From assembly GCA_031267995.1 (NCBI GenBank), contig JAIRXZ010000091.1, positions 1 to 21,401 of the forward strand: a stretch of DNA of 21,401 bases, given 5' to 3'. Both the position numbers and the translations under genes were made by a program. Origin of the DNA: Odoribacteraceae bacterium. Lineage in GTDB: Bacteria > Bacteroidota > Bacteroidia > Bacteroidales > Marinifilaceae. Below, piece by piece: positions 14,623-21,401 of the stretch. The notes beneath the pieces were generated by a model that worked only from the letters and a program-made list of their open reading frames with translations, did not search any database and had not been told where the DNA came from. Each line of letters begins with the position of its first letter. The stretch's first letter is position 1.

Positions 14623-17600
14623 ATGTTACATGTGAAAATTTCTTGCAGTAAGAGGGCGGCGTTATTGTGTTTCATTACGTTGCTCTCGTTAACGGGGGCG
14701 TGGCAAGCGAGCTTTGCCAATGTCCAGGTGTATCAACACCCTAAAGAGGGAATAAGCGTCGATTTCCGTGGTGCGACGCTTGAGGACGTGTTGCTTTTCC
14801 TCAAAAACGAGGCGGGGTTCTACCTGTTGTATAATAGCAATACGGTGAAGGAGGTGAAGAATATTACCTTTCAAAAGGTCAATGCCACGGTGGAGAGTGT
14901 ACTTGATGAAAGCTTGCGCGGCACTGACCTCACGTACGTGATCAACGAAAACAAAATCGTCCTGAAAACGCGCAAGGAGGCCGCCGAAACCGTGACGGCG
15001 AGGGAACCACAAGCCCGTGTTGTCAAGGGTAAAGTGATCGCTACCAAAACGGGCGAAGCCCTGGCAGGTGCGACGGTACACGTTAAAGGATCATCGCTGG
15101 GGGTTGTCACGGATGCCAACGGGGAGTACACCCTCTCCCTCGAGAGCGACCGGGAGAGTGTCCTCGTCTTTTCGTTCATGGGGATGATCACCAGGGAGAT
15201 TAAATTCGCCGGGCAGACGATCGTCAACGTGGCGCTTGAGGAACGGGTGATGGGGCTGGCCGAGGTGGTCGTGAGCACGGGTTATCAAAAGATAGACAAG
15301 CGAGAGTCGGCCTCCTCGATATTCACCATCAAAGGGGAAGAGGTGATCCAGGGCAACGCGATCTCGATTGACAACATGCTGCAGGGAAAGGTGCCGGGCA
15401 TGATGGTGCTCAATTCCACGTCAACGCCCGGGGCGGCGCCCGTGGTGCGCGTGAGGGGAACCTCGACCATTTCGGGTAATCGCGAGCCCCTGTGGGTGGT
15501 GGACGGGATGATCCTCGACGACCCGGTTCCCATTCCCACCGAGGAGCTTAATAATTTGGACAACGTGAATCTTATCGGCAACGCGATATCGGGACTTAAC
15601 CCGATGGATATCGAGGATATAAACGTGCTCAAGGACGCGTCGGCAACGGCGATCTACGGCGTGCGCGCCGCGAACGGGGTAATCGTCATAACGACCAAGA
15701 GGGGGCGCACGGGGGTCACCAGCGTGAATTATTCCGGCACGTTCTCTGCCACCGAGCGCCCGGGCTACAAAAAACTTCGCCGGATGAACTCGTTGGAGCG
15801 CGTGGAGGTGTCGAAGGAGATCGAGAAGCGCGCCTTGGCGTACGGCTTTCCTCCCGCGAAAATCGGCTACGAAGGTTTGCTCATGGATTATTACGACCGC
15901 AAGCTGACGACTACCGATTTCCTCCAGGAGGTGCAAAAATTGGAGACGTTGAATACCGATTGGTTCGACTTGATTTTTCGCACGGCATTTACCCACAAGC
16001 ATAACGTGTCCATGTCGGGAGCCAATGACAAACTCAATTACTACTTTTCGATGGCTTACACCGATGCGGATGCTAACGTGAAAAATAACGAGACGAGGTT
16101 GTACAACGCGATGATGAAGTTGGAGTACGTTCTCAGCCCGAAGGTGAAGACCTTTGTTCAGCTGATGGCGGATCTGTCGAAGAAAAAATACTTCCACTCG
16201 AGCATCAATGCCTATCAATATGCTTACGAGACGTCGCGGGCAATTCCCGCTTACGACGAGGAGGGGAATCCCTCGTTCTACAACAAGGTGCAGGGGTATA
16301 ACAACCAGCCATTGGTTTTCAATTTCCTCCACGAGGCGGCACACTCGGGACGTTCGTTGAACGGGAACAATATTCATTTCAACGCCAATATTGAGTGGCG
16401 TCTGCTACCGGGATTGCGCGCCACGGGAACGTTTAATATCAGTGCGGCGAGCATGGCCGATAAGGAGTGGTACGATGAAAACACGTACAAGGCTGCGACT
16501 TTGCGCATGATCAATTATGGCAAACCGCTGCCCACGGACAAGAATTACAGGGAAAATTACATCTCCCTGCCGTACGGCGGCGAGCTAAAGAACGACAACA
16601 CGCACAGTTTCTCGTACACCCTCCGCGGGCAGCTCGACTACAACAAGTTGTTCGGCGGGCAACACAGCGTGACGCTGGTGGCGGGTACGGAAGCGCGCTC
16701 GCTGAAATACGAGGGAATCAGAACGACCCGCTGGGGATACCTTCCCGAACGCGGGGAGAAATTCGTGACGATCAACCCGGTGGAGTGGCCGATGTATCAA
16801 AAAATGGTAGACAATACCCCCAACGTGGTCACGAATCGCCTCACCAACACGATGTCGTTCTACGGCGTGGCAGCCTACTCGTTTCGCTCCAGGTACATCT
16901 TCAATGCCAACGTGCGCGCCGACGGGTCGAACAAATTCGGGCAAGATCCGAGCACCCGTTTTCTCCCCATCTGGTCGGTGTCCGGACGCTGGAATCTCCA
17001 CAACGAAGCGATGTTGACGGAGGTCATGTGGCTTAACGATTTTGCCATCAAAACCTCTTACGGCATCCAGGGTAACGTCGCCGACGAGCAGACCCCCAGC
17101 ATGATTCTCAATATCGGTCCGCGCGACGAGTTGTCGGGATATTACATGAATTACCTGTCCGTGCTCCCCAACCCGCTCCTGAAATGGGAAAAGACAAATT
17201 CATTCAACGTGGGAGTTGACTTCGCGCTGTTCAGCAATCGCATATCGGGCACGTTTGAATACTATTATAAAAAAGGCCGCGACCAGATCGTGCGCACGGA
17301 GGTTGTCCCGACCGTCGGGGTCACGAGCATGAGCATCAACGTGGGCGACATCATGAACAAGGGCTACGAGATGATTCTCAACGTGACTCCCGTGAGAACC
17401 AAGAATTTTACCTGGTCGTTACACGTGAACGGCGGGCGAAATGTCAACCGAATCACGCGCGGGGAAACGACTCGTGAGTACAGCTACATGGAGTACATCA
17501 ATGCCACGGCCATCGTGAAGGGTAAGCCGATTAATTCGTTCTATTCTTACAAGTTCGACAAACTCAACGAGAGAGGTCTCCCGACATTCTTCAACACCGA

Positions 17601-18231
17601 GGAGATCACGGGCACGACCCGCGAGGAGATGTACGCGGAGGTATTTGAATACTCCGGGAAGCGCATTCCCGATATCCAGGGTGGGCTAGGGAACACCATT
17701 CGCTATAAAAACCTTACTCTTAATCTCTTTTTCTCCTACAGTCTTGGTTCAAAGGTTCGGATGAACAATCTTTATAGCAACAGCGGGCAGCGATTGCCCA
17801 ACCCCGAACAGAACATGAGCCAGGAGTTTGTCAAACGCTGGCGGCAACCAGGTGATGAGGCTTGGGCGACAATCCCCACCCTGTCAACGGAAGACCTCTC
17901 CAATATTTTAAAGCAAGTCCTCGACAGGACAGGCTACCAAATTCCGATCTCCAGCAACGGCTGGCAGATGTACAATCACAGCAACATCCGCGTGGTGCCC
18001 GGGGATTTCCTTCGCCTGCGCACCTTGTCGCTGCGTTACCATCTTCCACGGGAGACATGTAACAAGTTTGGCGCGCAAATGGCCAGCCTGCGTCTGGAGG
18101 GGAACAACATCTTCACGCTCGCGTCGAAAAAACTTTCCGGGCAAGATCCGGAACAAATAGCATTCGGCGGGATCGGCGCGACAACGCCTCCGGTCTCCTC
18201 GTTCACCCTTGGAATAGACATTTCATTTTAA
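14623..18231 (+). CDS. SusC/RagA-family TonB-dependent outer-membrane transporter with STN signalling domain
   Basis: The protein is 1202 residues. A signal peptide ends near residue 32. An STN (secretin and TonB N-terminal) domain is at about 45-115 (VDFRGATLEDVLLFLKNE). A carboxypeptidase-D regulatory-like barrel is at about 134-208 (VVKGKVIATKTGEALAGATV). A plug domain begins near 215 with VSTGYQKIDKRESASS and includes LQGKVPGMMV, VRVRGTSTISG and LWVVDGMILDD. The rest is a 22-strand-type beta barrel ending in FTLGIDISF, the terminal aromatic expected for outer-membrane insertion. The STN domain and the upstream sigma/FecR pair make it a transducing transporter. SusD starts 12 nt after its stop. 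Genes placed beside it are proteolytic rather than glycolytic, so the cargo is more likely peptide than glycan. Confidence 0.96.
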   Translation: MLHVKISCSKRAALLCFITLLSLTGAWQASFANVQVYQHPKEGISVDFRGATLEDVLLFLKNEAGFYLLYNSNTVKEVKNITFQKVNATVESVLDESLRGTDLTYVINENKIVLKTRKEAAETVTAREPQARVVKGKVIATKTGEALAGATVHVKGSSLGVVTDANGEYTLSLESDRESVLVFSFMGMITREIKFAGQTIVNVALEERVMGLAEVVVSTGYQKIDKRESASSIFTIKGEEVIQGNAISIDNMLQGKVPGMMVLNSTSTPGAAPVVRVRGTSTISGNREPLWVVDGMILDDPVPIPTEELNNLDNVNLIGNAISGLNPMDIEDINVLKDASATAIYGVRAANGVIVITTKRGRTGVTSVNYSGTFSATERPGYKKLRRMNSLERVEVSKEIEKRALAYGFPPAKIGYEGLLMDYYDRKLTTTDFLQEVQKLETLNTDWFDLIFRTAFTHKHNVSMSGANDKLNYYFSMAYTDADANVKNNETRLYNAMMKLEYVLSPKVKTFVQLMADLSKKKYFHSSINAYQYAYETSRAIPAYDEEGNPSFYNKVQGYNNQPLVFNFLHEAAHSGRSLNGNNIHFNANIEWRLLPGLRATGTFNISAASMADKEWYDENTYKAATLRMINYGKPLPTDKNYRENYISLPYGGELKNDNTHSFSYTLRGQLDYNKLFGGQHSVTLVAGTEARSLKYEGIRTTRWGYLPERGEKFVTINPVEWPMYQKMVDNTPNVVTNRLTNTMSFYGVAAYSFRSRYIFNANVRADGSNKFGQDPSTRFLPIWSVSGRWNLHNEAMLTEVMWLNDFAIKTSYGIQGNVADEQTPSMILNIGPRDELSGYYMNYLSVLPNPLLKWEKTNSFNVGVDFALFSNRISGTFEYYYKKGRDQIVRTEVVPTVGVTSMSINVGDIMNKGYEMILNVTPVRTKNFTWSLHVNGGRNVNRITRGETTREYSYMEYINATAIVKGKPINSFYSYKFDKLNERGLPTFFNTEEITGTTREEMYAEVFEYSGKRIPDIQGGLGNTIRYKNLTLNLFFSYSLGSKVRMNNLYSNSGQRLPNPEQNMSQEFVKRWRQPGDEAWATIPTLSTEDLSNILKQVLDRTGYQIPISSNGWQMYNHSNIRVVPGDFLRLRTLSLRYHLPRETCNKFGAQMASLRLEGNNIFTLASKKLSGQDPEQIAFGGIGATTPPVSSFTLGIDISF

Positions 18232-18243
18232 AAAGCTACGAGT

Positions 18244-19740
18244 ATGAAAAATAAATATTTCCTGTTAATCACGCTGCTTACCCTCCTTTTCTCGTGCAGC
18301 GACTTCTTGGAGGAGGCGTCGAAAGACCAGATCATACCTGAAACCGTGAAAGACTACAGTGAGTTTATCTTTGGAGAGGTATACGACAAACAAAACAACA
18401 CCTCCGGGCTTCACACCTATCTTGACATCATAAGCGACGATTGCAAAGACTTTCGGCACACCACGAACGGGCTTCTCAGTTCCGACGAACGCCTCGGCGG
18501 CTGGGGCTACTGGACGTGGCAGCAAGACCCGGAGATGCCGTGGGAAGGAGTGCTGAAGAATGACCTCGCGTGGGGACACTATTACCACCAGATTCTCATG
18601 GGTAACATCGTGCTTGACGCCCTGGATAGATTAAACGTGGAGGGCACGGAAGCGGAAAAACGTTACCTGGAGGCGGAATGTCATTTGATACGGGCCTACG
18701 CCTACTTCATGCTCGTGAATCTTTACGGGGAACCCTACGATCCTGCTACCGCGGGCGAGGCAATGGGAGTGCCCGTGAATGAACTCGCGAGTGCCCAAAA
18801 CAAAAACTTCACCCGCTCGAGCGTGGAGGATGTCTACAAGGTCATCTGGAGGGAGATCGACGCCGCGTTCGTCGCGCTGAAAGCCTCCCCGGGAGACGGT
18901 TCGATCTTCAGGTGGAATTACAAGGCAGCCTGTCTATTCGCGTCGCGCGTGGCGCTCCACACGTGTCAGTGGGACGACGTGATAACGTACGCCGGCGAGG
19001 TCATCGCGCTCGCCCCGGATTTGTGGAATTTAGAGGCGAAAGACAACCACGCCGACCTCTCCAAGTCGCGCTTCATCTGCAGGGACAACCCGGAGATCAT
19101 CTTTTCGTTCGGCTACTACTCCGTACCCTACTTCGCATCAGGAGCGGTAGGATGCTTCCAGATCTCCGACGACTTGCGCTCGCTGTACGTGGACGGGGAC
19201 TTGCGCTACGTCTCCGCCACCACGACAGCCAGATCGACGGGTGCCTTCGTGCGCTTGCAAGGCTCCAGCAGTTCGGGACTAAAAACCTTGCCCTTCAAGA
19301 GCGCGATCGTCACCACCACCAACCTGTACGGCTTCGCCTTTCGCGCGGCCGAGGCCTACCTCAATCGCGCCGAGGCGTACGCCAACCTCCCGGGAAAATC
19401 GTCAGACGCGATCAGGGATCTGAACACGCTCCGTGAAAACCGCTTCACCGCGGCAGCCTTCACGCCGCTGGACGGCAACAGTGGAGATCCCCTGCAACTG
19501 GTCAAAGAAGAGCGTCGCCGGGAACTCTGCTTTGAACAACTCCGCTGGTTCGACCTGCGCCGCTGGGATCGGCCGCGTATCGTCCACACCTTCCAGCCGG
19601 AGAGGGCAGCCGGATCGACCGTCTACACCTACGTACTCGAGCAAAACGACCCGGCCTACACGCTCCCCGCCCCGAACACCGTGATAAGCCTCGATCCTTT
19701 CATGGGCAACCTCCCGCGCCCGGAGAGAGAACAACAATAA
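18244..19740 (+). CDS. SusD/RagB-family substrate-binding lipoprotein
   Basis: This 498-residue surface lipoprotein has a hydrophobic leader and a lipobox with Cys18 (LLFSCSD). The SusD fold is recognised from the N-terminal FLEEASKDQIIPETVKDYSEF. The tetratricopeptide-like region follows (RYLEAECHLIRAYAYFMLVNLYGEPYD), then the C-terminal AYLNRAEAYANL, AIRDLNTLRENR and ELCFEQLRWFDLRRWDRP segments. It caps the SusC barrel and delivers ligand. It is directly downstream of susC and 27 nt before the next lipoprotein gene. No carbohydrate-specific feature is visible and substrate cannot be told from sequence. The gene is complete. Confidence 0.95.
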   Translation: MKNKYFLLITLLTLLFSCSDFLEEASKDQIIPETVKDYSEFIFGEVYDKQNNTSGLHTYLDIISDDCKDFRHTTNGLLSSDERLGGWGYWTWQQDPEMPWEGVLKNDLAWGHYYHQILMGNIVLDALDRLNVEGTEAEKRYLEAECHLIRAYAYFMLVNLYGEPYDPATAGEAMGVPVNELASAQNKNFTRSSVEDVYKVIWREIDAAFVALKASPGDGSIFRWNYKAACLFASRVALHTCQWDDVITYAGEVIALAPDLWNLEAKDNHADLSKSRFICRDNPEIIFSFGYYSVPYFASGAVGCFQISDDLRSLYVDGDLRYVSATTTARSTGAFVRLQGSSSSGLKTLPFKSAIVTTTNLYGFAFRAAEAYLNRAEAYANLPGKSSDAIRDLNTLRENRFTAAAFTPLDGNSGDPLQLVKEERRRELCFEQLRWFDLRRWDRPRIVHTFQPERAAGSTVYTYVLEQNDPAYTLPAPNTVISLDPFMGNLPRPEREQQ

Positions 19741-19767
19741 TTCGATCCATTCAAAAAACACAAAGCA

Positions 19768-20709
19768 ATGAAAAAGTACATTATCCTATCCGTCATCACG
19801 GTACTCTCCCTTTCGTCGTGCTACAAAGAGAAGGAGATTCACGCCGACCCGGGCGAACCCCGCTACACCATCGAGGACAGCGACGACCCGCTCGACCACG
19901 CCATCTACGAGATATACCGGAAAACGGGAGTACACATCCTCTACACCTACGAGTTGAACGACTACTTGTGGGATCTGGGATCGCTGCGCAATTCGGAAAA
20001 CAGGCTCACCATGCAGACCGATCGCGCCGTCCTCTTGGAAGGCTTAACCTACCTCGACCAAGTACTTTTCAGCGTCTACCAGGACGCCTTCAAACAAGGA
20101 TTCTTCCCCTTGAAAATATTCCTCGCGGACTCGATAGACCTCCAAAACACCACGGCGCGCGAAGACCTGCTCTGCGCAAGCGGTCGCGAATACATCGTCA
20201 TCGGACGCCTTCGCGCGGGAGGCATACCCTCCACCGCCGCGGAAATAACCACCGCGCAAGGCCTGCTCAACGCCCACCTGTGGGCAAACCTCATCATCAA
20301 AAACAGGCTCCTCGTGCTCCCGGACGCCTTCTCTGAAATCTCGAGCGTCTTCTACGGCGCCAATTACAGGTACGTGAAAGGGCAACAACAGGGCGTCGGG
20401 GCGACCGACATCCCCTACCCCACGCGGGCGCAACTGATGGACGAAGGATTCTGGGACATCGAACAGTCCAACTCGCAGAACTTCCCCATACAAAACCCCA
20501 ACACGGGCGTCTACAACACCTACGCCATGATGCCCACGTACGAGGGAGACATCTATCAATTCGTCCAGATGATCACCACGCGCGGCAAAACCGAACTGAT
20601 GACATTGATGGAGGGACACGAGAAAATCATCACCAAATACAACATCCTCGTCCAGGCCATCAAAGACCAATGCGAGATAGACCTGCAGGAAATAGGAAAC
20701 TCCCGCTAA
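19768..20709 (+). CDS. Lipoprotein related to SusC/D-associated zinc metallohydrolases, HExxH motif degenerate
   Basis: This 313-residue lipoprotein has a leader with Cys18 (LSLSSCYK). Layout and wording resemble the putative zinc-binding metallopeptidases that accompany SusC/SusD pairs (TIGR04549/Peptidase_Mx1-like): an early DPLDHAIYEIYRKTGVHILYTY, a middle region ending in LPDAFSEISSVFYG, then YPTRAQLMDEGFWDIEQ and YAMMPTYEGDIYQFV. In active members a HExxH helix precedes the segment resembling SEISSVFYG. Here that place reads NAHLWANLI (His170, Leu171, Asn174), so the catalytic Glu and second zinc His appear lost. The downstream family segment YA...EDFxE is also altered (YEGDIYQF). It is 27 nt after susD and 33 nt before a metalloprotease gene. 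A binding or chaperone role is likelier than catalysis. The family assignment is from memory of motif order. Confidence 0.6.
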   Translation: MKKYIILSVITVLSLSSCYKEKEIHADPGEPRYTIEDSDDPLDHAIYEIYRKTGVHILYTYELNDYLWDLGSLRNSENRLTMQTDRAVLLEGLTYLDQVLFSVYQDAFKQGFFPLKIFLADSIDLQNTTAREDLLCASGREYIVIGRLRAGGIPSTAAEITTAQGLLNAHLWANLIIKNRLLVLPDAFSEISSVFYGANYRYVKGQQQGVGATDIPYPTRAQLMDEGFWDIEQSNSQNFPIQNPNTGVYNTYAMMPTYEGDIYQFVQMITTRGKTELMTLMEGHEKIITKYNILVQAIKDQCEIDLQEIGNSR

Positions 20710-20742
20710 CACCCGCGCACATCATAACTTAAAACAATAAAA

Positions 20743-21401
20743 ATGGAAAAAGCGATCAAAACACTCGCCCTCATCATCATCCTATCCTCCCCTGCCGCCG
20801 CGCAATCCAGCCTGGGAAAGCTACTCAAAGACGTCGTCAACAAAGAAACGTCCGACACCACGCGCCAGGAAGGCAAGAAAAAATACGAAGACATCATCAC
20901 GAAAAACGCCATCACCGCGAGAGGCATGATAGATATCCACAAGGTAAAATCCACCTACTACATGGAAATCCCCTTCTCGCTGCTCAAAAAACCGATGCTA
21001 CTGACCGGGCGCGTCTCCGAAATCAGCTCCAACCGCGAAATCATCGCGGGAGAGATGCCCTCCGGCCCGTGGATGGTAGAATGGGACGCCGACGAAGAGA
21101 AGATATACCTGCTCGACGCGGACAATCGCTCGATAATCGACCCGCGGGAGACCATCGCGATAGGATTCGAGCGAAACAACCTCAAACCCGTCATGAAAAC
21201 CTTCCCGATCAGGGCGGTCAACTCCGACTCCACGGCGGCGGTAATCGACGTGAGCAAATTCTTTTGTGGAGAAGAAAAACACCTCGCCCCCTTCCCCCCC
21301 TCCACCCCCTTCGACGCCCTGTTCGGCATCTCGCGCCAGAAAGGAGTATTCAAGGCGGACATGTCATCCCTCCTCGGCTTCAAATCCTTCCCCACCAACC
21401 T
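20743..21401 (+). CDS. Zinc-dependent metalloprotease, DUF5118/DUF5117 type (5' part only)
   Basis: The gene starts at the ATG at 20743 and is open to the window edge, 219 codons. A signal peptide (MEKAIKTLALIIILSSPAAA) is followed by a linker and then KKYEDIITKNAITARGMIDI at about 46-65 and STYYMEIPFSLLKKPMLLTGRVSEIS from about 70. This is the pattern of DUF5118 leading into DUF5117 in the large Bacteroidota zinc-dependent metalloproteases. The HExxH catalytic domain (DUF4953) would lie beyond the window, so activity is not shown here. It is 33 nt after the degenerate metallohydrolase lipoprotein and on the same strand, so it probably belongs to the same uptake operon and would process imported or surface-bound protein substrate. 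Confidence 0.8.
   Translation, partial: MEKAIKTLALIIILSSPAAAQSSLGKLLKDVVNKETSDTTRQEGKKKYEDIITKNAITARGMIDIHKVKSTYYMEIPFSLLKKPMLLTGRVSEISSNREIIAGEMPSGPWMVEWDADEEKIYLLDADNRSIIDPRETIAIGFERNNLKPVMKTFPIRAVNSDSTAAVIDVSKFFCGEEKHLAPFPPSTPFDALFGISRQKGVFKADMSSLLGFKSFPTN

Overview
The window looks like a chromosomal segment of a GC-rich member of the Bacteroidales (Bacteroidota). The grounds are an ECF sigma factor/FecR/SusC/SusD cassette, lipoproteins with a Cys following short hydrophobic leaders, an arginine cluster of the Bacteroides type that opens with a GNAT acyltransferase, and several perfect matches to the Bacteroidota -7 promoter element TAnnTTTG. Genus cannot be fixed by eye; a high-GC lineage such as Alistipes or an uncultured relative would fit. 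No rRNA, tRNA, CRISPR, transposase or phage gene was recognised.

Left part (1-8038). A truncated S41/PDZ peptidase lipoprotein runs leftward off the window. It is divergent from a compact rightward arginine operon: GNAT acyltransferase, argG, argC, argD, argB, argE and argH. Gaps are 12-19 nt, or 4-nt stop/start overlaps (GTGA, ATGA). The carbamoyltransferase (argF or succinylornithine type) is absent, so the pathway must be completed by a gene elsewhere. An intrinsic terminator follows argH.

Middle part (8107-12600). A fresh promoter leads into a tightly overlapped trio: PduO-type cob(I)alamin adenosyltransferase, a DUF2461 protein, and a secreted endonuclease/exonuclease/phosphatase-fold protein. 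This trio converges, across a shared hairpin, on a leftward pair: a DusB-like tRNA-dihydrouridine synthase and a nitroreductase with an N-terminal hydrophobic anchor. Upstream of dus lie two different tandem arrays, both with a period near 21 bp. One carries promoter-like -7 boxes. The other is six copies of a G5CACGC5 quasi-palindrome, one containing a run of nine G. Beyond them is a 41-codon membrane-protein gene too short for most ORF callers.

Right part (12733-21401). This is a cell-surface-signalling nutrient-uptake locus: ECF sigma factor, FecR anti-sigma, a SusC-like TonB-dependent transporter with a signalling STN domain, a SusD-like lipoprotein, a lipoprotein resembling the SusC/D-associated zinc metallohydrolases but lacking an intact HExxH motif, and the start of a DUF5118/DUF5117 zinc-dependent metalloprotease cut by the window edge. 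By inference the locus senses and imports a peptide or protein-derived substrate. The apparently inactive metallohydrolase next to a probably active metalloprotease is the most distinctive point in the window.
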